Assembly: GCA_003235605.1 (NCBI GenBank)
Contig: QJVU01000721.1
Location: forward strand, 1-16,649
Length of the DNA: 16,649 bases
DNA from: Planctomycetota bacterium
GTDB taxonomy: Bacteria > Planctomycetota > UBA1135 > UBA2386
Reading direction: 5' to 3'
The position numbers were made by a program, and so were the translations under genes. The notes beneath the pieces are model-generated. The model was not told where the DNA came from, did not search any database, and worked only from the letters and a program-made list of their open reading frames with translations. Of this stretch, positions 6,125 to 13,357 are shown piece by piece. How positions within the stretch are numbered: the stretch's first letter is position 1; each line of letters opens with the position of its first letter.

Positions 6125-7867
6125 ACGCAGGTCGACGATCAGACCGTGGCTCCCGACCGGATCCAGCTTGTCGATCAACGACAGGCCGAGCTCCTCCAGA
6201 GCCCCGTCCAGCGCAAGCAGCAGCCCCTTCCGGTCCCCGCCATTGTCCTCGGCCAGGAACTTGGAAAGGAGCTCGATTTCGGTCTCTGTCGCGCGTTTCA
6301 GCCGACGGCTGTCAATGCGGACGACCCCGTTGCCGGGATCATCGAAGAAGAACTCGATCCCCAACCCGGTGCGCAGGCGTTCGCCGCCCTCCCTGCCGAA
6401 CACACGCTCGAAGACATCAGTGATCGTGTCCTGGAGCAGGTCGCCGGGCGGCCGCACTCCCGAGGCGGCACCGTCGAAGACGCCACCGTCCAAGGCCGTC
6501 CTGAAGAGCTCGTTGAGGTTCTTGCCGAGCTCTTCGAGCAACCCAGGCAGCTCGATCGCTCCCTCCAGGCCGCGCACCAGCCGGTTTCTTGTTCCAACCG
6601 CGCCGCCGATGGAGCCGTTGATGGTCCCCGCGGCAATGCCGACCTCGGCGAAGAAGTTGCTCGAGCCGTCCGACAGCGTCAGGTTGACTCCAGCGGACCT
6701 CGATGCCAAGGTGAGCTTGTCGTTGGCACTGTCGTAGGCGGCGGTGACCCCCGCACCGGAAGCGTTGATTCGCCCGATGATGTCGCTCAACGTGTCCGTG
6801 GATGTATCGACGTCGAACTTGATACCGTTGATCTCGAAGTCGCCGTCGCTGATACCTGACAGTGCGCCGACCTGCGAGAGCGCTGTCTCCAGGTCGCTGT
6901 CCTTGCCCAGGACCTGGTTGGCACCGAGCAGCTTCGTCGCCGCCAGGAAGCCCGTGTCGTCCGCGCCCAGCACGATCTGGTAGGCGGATCCAGCGGTGTT
7001 GTGGGTGAGCTCTACCTTCTCGGTGGAGCTGTTGAAGGTCGCTGTCACGCCAGCGGCGGAGGCATTGATCTTGGCCAGCACGTCGTTCAACGTGTCCCCG
7101 GAGACGATGTTGATCGTGGCTCCGTTGATACTGAACGACCCCGAGGTAACAGACTGGCCGGGGTCCAGTCCCGGACTGTCGTTGCCGACCCCATCCAGGG
7201 GCTTGTCCGGGTCAACAGCACCTCCCACCGTCTGGAACACGCTCACCTCGAACCTGTCGTTCTTCCTCACTGTGCCCGCTGAGAGGCTCAGGGTGAGGCC
7301 GTTGGACAGCACCTTCACGGTGCCCGGTGGCTCGGAGGCATCGAACGTGACGGTCTCGATCGGCGAGCCGCCGGTTGCCAGCCGCACGCGGACCCTGATC
7401 GTGTCGGCCCCGACCGTGCCGCTGTCGAGGAACCTGAACCGCAGCTGGGCATCGCCCTGATCGCCGTCATACGTGCCTCCCACGGTCACCTGGGTGGTCG
7501 AACGACCGGAGATGACCGGCACACGGGGAGTGAACGATGTCGGGGTAGCGTTGACCTCTTCCGTTGACCACAGGGTCGTGGCCGTCGCGTCGCTCAGGCC
7601 CAAGGCCGAGGCGGACTCCGCCCCGGCGATGATCGCCCCGATGTCTCCGGTCCCGGTGATCCTCCGGGAGGTGCGGATGCCGGTTTCCCCAACCGCCCTT
7701 TGAAGGAGGCGCCGCACGTCGATCACCCGTCGGGCAAGGCCCCTGAGCACATCCAGCTGTCCGCCCACGAATGTGCCGCCGTCGCTTCGTCGGGATCGGC
7801 CCGAGACGTTCAGGGAGAAGTGAAGCGGCCCAAAGCCCGAAATCGGCAAGATCATCAGAATGCACAT
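6119..7867 (-). CDS. Flagellin-IN-repeat protein, FliD/hook-associated-like
   Basis: This is a protein of up to 582 residues, distinct from the FliD encoded next door. It contains two copies of the flagellin-IN motif, found in FliD and other hook-associated proteins. The first is at about 241-315 (GSFSINGATINIVSGDTL, DVLAKINASAAGVTATF) and the second at about 339-415 (GDFEINGIKFDVDTSTDTL, DIIGRINASGAGVTAAY). The C-terminal part (about 490-582) has a GIEFFFDDPGNGVVRIDSRRLK segment, like the FliD C-terminal beta-hairpin followed by helices. Residues 120-235 are beta-rich and may form an exposed domain. The FliD N-terminal signature (GLASGID) is absent. The ATG at 7867 has no ribosome site, and an ATG at 7855 is an equal option. 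I infer a filament- or hook-associated structural protein, perhaps an alternative cap or decoration. No gene name is justified. Confidence 0.8.
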   Translation of the reverse strand: MCILMILPISGFGPLHFSLNVSGRSRRSDGGTFVGGQLDVLRGLARRVIDVRRLLQRAVGETGIRTSRRITGTGDIGAIIAGAESASALGLSDATATTLWSTEEVNATPTSFTPRVPVISGRSTTQVTVGGTYDGDQGDAQLRFRFLDSGTVGADTIRVRVRLATGGSPIETVTFDASEPPGTVKVLSNGLTLSLSAGTVRKNDRFEVSVFQTVGGAVDPDKPLDGVGNDSPGLDPGQSVTSGSFSINGATINIVSGDTLNDVLAKINASAAGVTATFNSSTEKVELTHNTAGSAYQIVLGADDTGFLAATKLLGANQVLGKDSDLETALSQVGALSGISDGDFEINGIKFDVDTSTDTLSDIIGRINASGAGVTAAYDSANDKLTLASRSAGVNLTLSDGSSNFFAEVGIAAGTINGSIGGAVGTRNRLVRGLEGAIELPGLLEELGKNLNELFRTALDGGVFDGAASGVRPPGDLLQDTITDVFERVFGREGGERLRTGLGIEFFFDDPGNGVVRIDSRRLKRATETEIELLSKFLAEDNGGDRKGLLLALDGALEELGLSLIDKLDPVGSHGLIVDLRA

Positions 7868-7897
7868 CGTTGCTGCGCTTGGATGATCGAACCGGGG

Positions 7898-7914
7898 TCC
7901 GACTCACTGTCGGA
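7898..7914. promoter_or_regulatory. Perfect inverted repeat, operator or leader hairpin candidate
   Basis: TCCGAC and GTCGGA flank TCACT. The 17-bp element sits 31-47 bases upstream of the IN-motif gene start. It could be a dimeric-regulator site or a small hairpin in that gene's 5' leader. There is no other support. Confidence 0.35.
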
Positions 7915-7934
7915 GATCGGTACGGTTCCTCCCA

Positions 7935-7973
7935 GATCGGGACCGGCGGACAATCCGGGCCCTTCTCCCGATC
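7935..7973. promoter_or_regulatory. Spaced inverted repeat GATCGGGA...TCCCGATC
   Basis: The 8-bp arms at 7935-7942 and 7966-7973 are exact reverse complements, 23 bp apart and about three helical turns centre to centre. A further AGATCGG lies at 7914-7920 in direct orientation to the first arm. The cluster lies in the 209-bp region between the IN-motif gene and fliD, upstream of the fliD promoter candidate. This is where an activator would bind. Confidence 0.35.
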
Positions 7974-8011
7974 CGCCTTTCGGTTGTGCAGAGACGCTGG
8001 TCCTCAGCCTG

Positions 8012-8039
8012 TCAAGTGGGCTGCCGCATGTTCCGATAA
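8012..8039 (+). promoter_or_regulatory. Sigma-28 (FliA)-type promoter for fliD-fliS
   Basis: TCCGATAA (8032-8039) matches seven of eight positions of the -10 consensus GCCGATAA. TCAAGTGG (8012-8019) matches five of eight of TAAAGTTT, with a 12-bp spacer against the usual 11. Transcription would begin near 8047, leaving a 30-base leader before the fliD ATG at 8077. Late filament genes are typical sigma-28 targets. No sigma-28 gene is visible in the window. Confidence 0.6.
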
Positions 8040-8076
8040 TCGACAGGGAGAACGCAGGCAACTGCGGGACGAGTCC

Positions 8077-9495
8077 ATGTCCAGTCTGGGGATCAACTTC
8101 ACGGGCCTGGCGTCCGGGATCGATACCGACGCCATCATCAAGACGCTGTTGGCCGTGGAACGGCGTCCGATCACGAGGCTGCAACAGCGCAAGAGCGCGC
8201 TGCAGACCCAGAAGAGCCTCTTCGGGGACCTGAGCAGCAGGCTCGAGGTGCTGCAGGAAGCGGTCAAGTCGATCCGTGCATCGAAGGACTTCCTGGAGTT
8301 CACCGCCGGTACGGATACCGATGAGTTCCTGGCGGTCGCCGCCGGGCCAGGAGCGGCGAAGGGCACACACACCGTCGAGGTGTTGCAGATCGCTCAGGGC
8401 AAGGTGAACTCTTCTCTCGGCAAGGCCGACAAGGACACCACCACCTTCGGGACCGGCACCCTTCAGCTCACGGTGCACGCCGGCACCACCGAGGAAAAGA
8501 CGATCGACATCACGATCGACTCGAGCAACAACACACTGCAAGGGATCGCGGCCGCGATCAACGCCAAGAACACCGGCTTGCAGGCCACCGTGCTGGATAC
8601 CGGCACAGGCGCTCAACCCTACCAGCTGGTGCTGACCGCTACTGACACGGGCACTGCAAACAACTTCGTTCTGGGGGCCGACGCAAACGCAACGGCTGGA
8701 CTGGTCGCGCTTGCCAGCGAGATCAACGGCAACGTCATCGTCGCAGCCGCGGACGCCCGAGCCACCATCGACGGCCTCACGGTCACGCGCTCCTCCAACG
8801 TGTTCAGCGACGTGATCCCGGGCCTCACGCTGACCCTCAACAAGCCGACGAACAGCCCGACTACCCCGGGTTTGCCCCAGAATCAGACCCGGATCACCGT
8901 GGCAACCGACGCCTCGGCCACCGCAGACAAGATCAAGAAGTTCGTCGACGCCTACAACGATGTCGTCGACTTCATCGAGGGCCAGAACGTGGTCAGCCAG
9001 GACGGCGAGGCCCGGAACCCCCTGTTCGGAGACTTCACCCTCCGCGCGATTCGCTCCACGCTGCGGAGCATCGTTGGCAGCGTGGTGGACAACGGCGATG
9101 GCGACGACGCCTACGACCAGCTGAGTCTGGTCGGGGTCACCTCGGACGCCGTAGGCCGCCTGAGCTTCAATCAGCCCGAATTCGAGGAGGCTCTCAACGC
9201 CGACGCCACGTCGGTCAGGGACCTGTTCACATTCGACACCGCGGGCATCGCAGAGCGGCTCTACAAGGCCATCGATGACTTCACGGATACGGCAGGCGGG
9301 ATCATCAAGGTCCGGACAAACAGCTTCGACGACCAGATCCGCCGGGCCGACCGCCAGATCGAAGAGAAGGAGCTGCGTCTGGAGCAGTTCGAAGATCAGC
9401 AAAGGGAGAGGTTCGCGGCTCTGGAGACCTTGATGTCGCAACTGCAGTCCCAGGGCATGGCGTTGGCAGCACTCTCGTTCCCGAGCCTGGCATGA
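8077..9495 (+). CDS. fliD: Flagellar filament cap protein FliD (HAP2)
   Basis: This 472-residue cap protein folds newly exported flagellin at the filament tip. The N-terminal domain opens with the family signature GINFTGLASGIDTDAIIKTL (5-24), followed by a coiled-coil region (about 30-70). A flagellin-IN motif lies at about 130-205 (TLQGIAAAINAKNTGLQATV). The C-terminal FliD domain (about 225-460) includes IKKFVDAYNDVVDFI, LGVTSDAVGRLSF-like sequence (actual LVGVTSDAVGRLSF) and a terminal coiled coil ending LETLMSQLQSQGMALAALSF. Its length is normal for the family. The frame is open well upstream, but ATG 8077 puts the signature at residue 5, as expected; the ribosome site is weak. It overlaps fliS by 4 bp (ATGA), and a sigma-28-like promoter precedes it at 8012-8039. 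Confidence 0.96.
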   Translation: MSSLGINFTGLASGIDTDAIIKTLLAVERRPITRLQQRKSALQTQKSLFGDLSSRLEVLQEAVKSIRASKDFLEFTAGTDTDEFLAVAAGPGAAKGTHTVEVLQIAQGKVNSSLGKADKDTTTFGTGTLQLTVHAGTTEEKTIDITIDSSNNTLQGIAAAINAKNTGLQATVLDTGTGAQPYQLVLTATDTGTANNFVLGADANATAGLVALASEINGNVIVAAADARATIDGLTVTRSSNVFSDVIPGLTLTLNKPTNSPTTPGLPQNQTRITVATDASATADKIKKFVDAYNDVVDFIEGQNVVSQDGEARNPLFGDFTLRAIRSTLRSIVGSVVDNGDGDDAYDQLSLVGVTSDAVGRLSFNQPEFEEALNADATSVRDLFTFDTAGIAERLYKAIDDFTDTAGGIIKVRTNSFDDQIRRADRQIEEKELRLEQFEDQQRERFAALETLMSQLQSQGMALAALSFPSLA

Positions 9496-9872
9496 GCTAC
9501 GCCGACGCAGCAGCAGCCTATCGGAGGAACGCGATCCTGACTGCTTCGCCAGAGAAGGTCGTCAAGCTGCTGTATGACGGCGCCATCCAGCACCTGGAGC
9601 GGAGCCGCATCGGCCTCTCGTCCCCAAAGACCAGACATGGTCCTGAGGTTGGCATTGCCCTCGGCAAGGCTCTGAGCATCATCGCGGAGCTTCGGTCGGC
9701 CGTTGACCACGACGCCGGCGGCGAGATTGCGCAGAACCTGGAGCTGCTCTACCAGTTCAGCAGCGACCAGATTTCCGCGGCCAACATCTCGCGCTCACCC
9801 GGTCCTGTGGACAACGCACTGCGAATCCTGCGGACGCTGAAGGAGGCGTGGGATGGCATCACGGCCAGCTGA
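9492..9872 (+). CDS. fliS: Flagellin export chaperone FliS
   Basis: This 126-residue cytoplasmic chaperone binds the C-terminal helix of flagellin and prevents early polymerisation. The family signature is complete near the N-terminus: AYRRNAILTASPEKVVKLLY (residues 9-28), followed by DGAIQHLERSR. The rest is helical, as expected for the four-helix bundle. Length is typical for the family (about 125-135). The ATG overlaps the fliD stop (ATGA, 9492-9495), so fliD and fliS are translationally coupled. Its own end overlaps the next gene by 20 bp. Order fliD-fliS plus a small third gene is the common fliDST arrangement. Confidence 0.94.
   Translation: MSYADAAAAYRRNAILTASPEKVVKLLYDGAIQHLERSRIGLSSPKTRHGPEVGIALGKALSIIAELRSAVDHDAGGEIAQNLELLYQFSSDQISAANISRSPGPVDNALRILRTLKEAWDGITAS
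9841..9846 (+). promoter_or_regulatory. Internal ribosome binding site inside fliS
   Basis: AGGAGG lies six bases before the ATG at 9853 and within the fliS coding sequence. It is the strongest Shine-Dalgarno site in the plus-strand flagellar operon, and it supports the start of the FliT-like gene despite the 20-bp overlap. Confidence 0.75.
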
Positions 9873-10203
9873 GGAGCTCGTGCAAGGGATCGCCCGGGCC
9901 TACGAAGCGGCGCTGGCAGCGCTGGCGGCCCCCCACGGCGCGACCCTGCCTGTGGTGCAAGGCCATCTCGACCAGGTAGACCAACTCACCCTCGAACTAC
10001 GGGAACAAGAGCCTCTCGGTGCCGTGGATCCGCTTTCGATCCGGAGGGTGCAGGAACTCCACTCCCAGCTGTGCGCCATCCTGGAAGGTGCCAAGATGAG
10101 GATGAGCAGCCAGCTTCGGCGGACGGGCGAGGGCCGCCGCGCCCTCAAGGGTTATCGCAGCAGGAGCACGGCGGTGGGCAGGTACCACCGGTCCGAAGGC
10201 TAG
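9853..10203 (+). CDS. FliT-like candidate flagellar chaperone
   Basis: This 116-residue, mostly helical protein is encoded directly after fliS, with a 20-bp overlap and its own strong AGGAGG. Residues 5-90 have the heptad-like leucine pattern of a coiled coil (LTLELREQEPLGAVDPLSI, VQELHSQLCAILEGAK). The last 25 residues are basic (RRTGEGRRALKGYRSRSTAV). Small helical proteins with a basic, tyrosine-containing tail in this slot are usually FliT or FlgN-type export chaperones. Sequence in these families is poorly conserved, so the call rests on position, size and helix content rather than on a diagnostic motif. It might bind FliD, as FliT does. It is the last gene of the operon and ends 7 bp from the stop of a convergent TPR gene. 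Confidence 0.6.
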   Translation: MASRPAEELVQGIARAYEAALAALAAPHGATLPVVQGHLDQVDQLTLELREQEPLGAVDPLSIRRVQELHSQLCAILEGAKMRMSSQLRRTGEGRRALKGYRSRSTAVGRYHRSEG

Positions 10204-10210
10204 GCCGCAG

Positions 10211-10807
10211 TCAGGACCTCAGCCTGTCCAGATTGTAGAGCGCGTCAGTGTTCCCTGGTTCCAACACAAGTGCCTTCTGGAAGCAGTCACGACCCTCCTC
10301 GATGCGTCCCTGCCGGCAGAGGCAGACGCCACGGTTGTTCCAGCACTCGGCGTGGTCGGACTCGTTCTCCAAGGATCGGCGGAAGCAGTCCTCCGCCTCG
10401 GCGAACTTCTCCTTTCCGAACAGCACCATGCCCAGGTTGAAGAGTGTATCAGCGTTGCTCGGTTCGGTCCTGAGCAGGGCCGTGAAGCACTCGATCGCGC
10501 GGTCGTCATCGCCGGTCAGGTAGCACACCACGCCATACTGATGGAGGTACTGCAGGCTGTCGGGCACGATGCTGACTGCGGCAGCCATGTGGACCAGCGC
10601 CTTCTCGTAGTTGCCCTGGGACAACCAGCCCTCGGCGGCCGTGTTGTGGATCGCGGCCAGCTTCCTGCCGAGGTCGTCGAGCGCCTCCTCGACCTGATCC
10701 CCGATCCGCTGCATGGCGGGATCATCCGGCTGGATGACAAGTGGCGGGATGTTCGTCGTAGCCGCACAAGCTGGTGATTGGGTGGAAGTCGTTTGCATCG
10801 TCGTCAT
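10211..10807 (-). CDS. Small tetratricopeptide-repeat protein
   Basis: This 198-residue protein has a flexible, Thr-rich N-terminus (1-30) and then TPR helices. A degenerate first repeat (about 57-90, AEGWLSQGNYEKALVHMAAA) is followed by three clear repeats. These include YGVVCYLTGDDDRAIECFTA, LGMVLFGKEKFAEAEDCFRR and RGVCLCRQGRIEEGRDCFQK, with the usual final PGN/PSN turn. No signal peptide is seen, so it is likely a cytoplasmic adaptor. GAAGGA (10813-10818) five bases before the ATG supports this start, although it puts the first 86 bp inside the 3' end of the glycosyltransferase gene. An internal ATG at 10714 lacks a ribosome site. Co-transcription with the glycosyltransferase, which itself has C-terminal TPRs, suggests the two act together. 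The partner is unknown. Confidence 0.88.
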   Translation of the reverse strand: MTTMQTTSTQSPACAATTNIPPLVIQPDDPAMQRIGDQVEEALDDLGRKLAAIHNTAAEGWLSQGNYEKALVHMAAAVSIVPDSLQYLHQYGVVCYLTGDDDRAIECFTALLRTEPSNADTLFNLGMVLFGKEKFAEAEDCFRRSLENESDHAECWNNRGVCLCRQGRIEEGRDCFQKALVLEPGNTDALYNLDRLRS

Positions 10808-13316
10808 CCTTGTCCTTCTTCGTGGGGTTTTCCCGTCTTTGTGTGTGTTCGTTCTTGTGTCTGCGAGCCGTCTCCTGCAGCCGTACGGCGTGATCGCGCA
10901 TTCCCCTGGCCTGGTCCTCCATGCCCAGCTGCGACAGGATCAGGCTGGCCTGTTGGCAGGCTGCGGCAGATTCCGGGTTGATCGCCATGTATCGGGTCAA
11001 CACCGTGAGTGAGCCACCCGTGTCCCCTGCCGCAAGGCGGAGTCGCGACAGCGCCAGGGCGGTGCCCTCATGCCTGGGTTCGATTCGCTGCGATTGCAGC
11101 AGCAGATGGAGCGCACGCTCTCGACAGCCTTTCTGCATCCACGCCTGCGCAATGCCGGTAAGCGCCACATGGCTCGTGATGCCCTCCTGGATCGGCACCA
11201 CGAGAACCTGGTCCCGGTAGCTCAGGCAGCGCTCATAGTGGTGAATCGCCTCGTCGCTGTCTCCCCTGGCCAGCGCCAGACTCGCAGTGATGTAGTGGAG
11301 GTTCGGCGTCGGCATGAAACGCTGCAGGGCGTACTCGACGATCCTCTCTGCCTCTTCAGTGGATCCCTCCCGCAACTGCTCCAGGGCCAACAACGCCGCG
11401 ACCTCGGATGCGAAGGGTATTGCGCGTGGCGCGGACGGCGGCTTGCGGGTGATCAGGTCGAAGGCCTGCTGCAGGAAGGCCTTCGCCTCCCCCCATCGTT
11501 CTGTGTGGCGACGGAGGAAGTCGCCGTACTTGTAGAGCATGTACACGTCATCCGGATGCTCCTGCAGGTGCATCCGGAACAGCCGGTCGTTGCGCTCGTT
11601 CTTCCGACGGCTGTTCATGACATCGTCCATGTAGCCATGGTGCTCGACTTCGGCATCCGAGATCGACATCACCAGCCCCTGTTGAGCTGCTCGTTCCGCC
11701 AGGCTGGGCGTGATCTGCTCGTGGATGCGGTTCACCCAGTGGAGGCCTCGCAGGTTGCGAAACAGCCGCACCATGATCACGCCCAAGGTCTTCTCGCGCG
11801 CGTGGTGGTTCCAGAACCGCAGGTGGTAGCCGGCCACTGCGGGATCCTGCACCAGGACACGGATCTTGGCAGGGGTCTCTGGGGCCAGGACCTCGTCGGC
11901 ATCCAGGGACAGAATCCAGTCCCCGCTGGCGTGGGTGAGGGCGAAGTTGCGGGCCGCGGCGAAGTCGTCGCACCATTTGAAGTGGTGGACCGTCGCGCCA
12001 TGGGTTCGGGCGATCTCCACAGTCCGGTCAGTCGAGCCGGTGTCCACGATCACCATCTCGTCGACGCACGCCGCGGCGCTGCGGAGACACTGCTCCAGGA
12101 AAGACTCCTCGTCCTTGACGATCATGCACAGGCTGATACGAGGCTTCCGACCTTGCCACGGGGCCACGTGCAAGCCTGCAGCCTGCGCCCTTGGACACTT
12201 GGAAGGAACCAGCCCGGAAGCACCCTTGTCGATGGCCGCCCAACGCGCGATCAACTGCTTGCTCTCCGCAGCGAAGGTCGCCAGGTCGATCGACGCCTTG
12301 GCGGGCTGGGTGTAGCTGCCGGCTACGCCATGGACGTTCTGTGTGGTCGTCTCCAGCCGCAGGTGCCAGTCCTCGTAGGCGATCTGGTCCGAGTGCCACT
12401 CCCGGGGCAGCACCCCGACCTGGAACAAGACAGTCCTCTGGACCATCAAGCCGGCCAGGTCTCCAGGGTTCAGCAGCTCACCACCTTCCTCTCCTGCCGG
12501 TGCTGCGGGTGACAGCACCGTTCGGGCAACCAGGTTGTCGAACAACCTCCTGTCGACGAGGGTTCCAGCTCGGAGGAACCAGAGCAGGTCACCTTGGGAC
12601 TGCACGATCCCCCGGTTGAAGCCCTCCACCTCCCGGACGTCACCGCCAGCTTCGCAGATCAGGACCTGCCACCCCTCGGGCAGGAAGCGCTGCACGCACT
12701 GCAGGGTGCGCCCCTGGTCTTCGGCAGCGCCGGCTCCTATGAGCACCGTGCCCGCTCGCGGTTCGTGCCTGCGGGCCACGATCCAGAGACGGGCCGGTGG
12801 CGGACCGCCCAGGTAGGACAGCGCCAGGAACCCCTCGTGGAAGATGGTGCGGGCGAACTCGGGACCGACCTCGTCCGGTGGAGATGGCACCTCGTAGACG
12901 TCTTCCAAGACCAGACCGGCAGCGGCCAGGGCCGCCAGCACCCTGGGCCGGTGGATGCGTCGCTCGGGTTCGCGGCTGGAGCCGGCCGGATCCATGGCGC
13001 CCGGACGGCCCTCCAGGGCGAAGCGCACGGAGCGCGGCGCCGCGAGGTTCTCCATGTCGATCATCAGGGCACCGCGAGGCGCCAGCCGGCCGGCGGCATC
13101 CCGGACGAACGCCTCCAGGTTGCCGAGGGACTCGGTCAGGCTCTCCACCAGGATGACGTCGTAGCCGACGTCGCTGCCCGGAATCCGCAGAAAGGGGCCA
13201 TCGCGGACACCTTGGACGGGCAGCCGCAACACCTTGCCGTCCTGAGGCAACAGCTCCCGCCAGCAGTCGATGGTGCCGCCAAAACCATGTGGCCGCAGCG
13301 CTGTGTCGTGGCTCAA
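10722..13316 (-). CDS. GT2 glycosyltransferase fused to methyltransferase-like and TPR regions
   Basis: This protein is about 864 residues from TTG 13316, which has AGGGGA (13323-13328) six bases upstream. Residues 1-205 resemble a degenerate SAM-methyltransferase fold (YDVILVESLTES, then RLAPRGALMIDMEN). Residues about 208-390 look like a decayed nucleotide-sugar transferase fold (LLWFLRAGTLVD). Residues about 393-620 are a canonical family-2 glycosyltransferase: ISLCMIVKDEESFLEQCLRS, VDEMVIVDTGSTDRTVEIA, and DAD at 472-474 in ILSLDADEVL for metal/nucleotide-sugar binding. Residues 640-850 carry TPR helices. The final 35 residues are charged and low in complexity. This GT2-TPR layout recalls SunS-type protein glycosyltransferases and O-GlcNAc-like scaffolds. 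Its position among filament genes makes flagellin a candidate acceptor (inference). The open frame extends to 13553, but that part overlaps the biotin ligase gene and reads as non-coding. Confidence 0.88.
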   Translation of the reverse strand: MSHDTALRPHGFGGTIDCWRELLPQDGKVLRLPVQGVRDGPFLRIPGSDVGYDVILVESLTESLGNLEAFVRDAAGRLAPRGALMIDMENLAAPRSVRFALEGRPGAMDPAGSSREPERRIHRPRVLAALAAAGLVLEDVYEVPSPPDEVGPEFARTIFHEGFLALSYLGGPPPARLWIVARRHEPRAGTVLIGAGAAEDQGRTLQCVQRFLPEGWQVLICEAGGDVREVEGFNRGIVQSQGDLLWFLRAGTLVDRRLFDNLVARTVLSPAAPAGEEGGELLNPGDLAGLMVQRTVLFQVGVLPREWHSDQIAYEDWHLRLETTTQNVHGVAGSYTQPAKASIDLATFAAESKQLIARWAAIDKGASGLVPSKCPRAQAAGLHVAPWQGRKPRISLCMIVKDEESFLEQCLRSAAACVDEMVIVDTGSTDRTVEIARTHGATVHHFKWCDDFAAARNFALTHASGDWILSLDADEVLAPETPAKIRVLVQDPAVAGYHLRFWNHHAREKTLGVIMVRLFRNLRGLHWVNRIHEQITPSLAERAAQQGLVMSISDAEVEHHGYMDDVMNSRRKNERNDRLFRMHLQEHPDDVYMLYKYGDFLRRHTERWGEAKAFLQQAFDLITRKPPSAPRAIPFASEVAALLALEQLREGSTEEAERIVEYALQRFMPTPNLHYITASLALARGDSDEAIHHYERCLSYRDQVLVVPIQEGITSHVALTGIAQAWMQKGCRERALHLLLQSQRIEPRHEGTALALSRLRLAAGDTGGSLTVLTRYMAINPESAAACQQASLILSQLGMEDQARGMRDHAVRLQETARRHKNEHTQRRENPTKKDKDDDDANDFHPITSLCGYDEHPATCHPAG
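10813..10818 (-). promoter_or_regulatory. Ribosome binding site of the small TPR gene, inside the glycosyltransferase gene
   Basis: On the minus strand GAAGGA precedes ATG 10807 by five bases and lies within the last 100 bases of the glycosyltransferase reading frame. It decides the upstream start of the TPR protein. Confidence 0.6.
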
Positions 13317-13357
13317 AGGTGATCCCCTGCCCTCTGTTCTGGTAAACCATCGGCCAC

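Noticed and set aside
7855..9441. 528-codon minus-strand open frame
   Set aside because: It is antisense to fliD across nearly its full length and has Arg/Gly/Val-rich shadow composition.
10197..10225. AGGCT...AGCCT as a terminator between the FliT-like and TPR genes
   Set aside because: The stem is only 5 bp with a long loop and no T tract.
11070..12512. 480-codon plus-strand open frame
   Set aside because: It is antisense to the GT2-TPR gene, and no fold or motif is visible.
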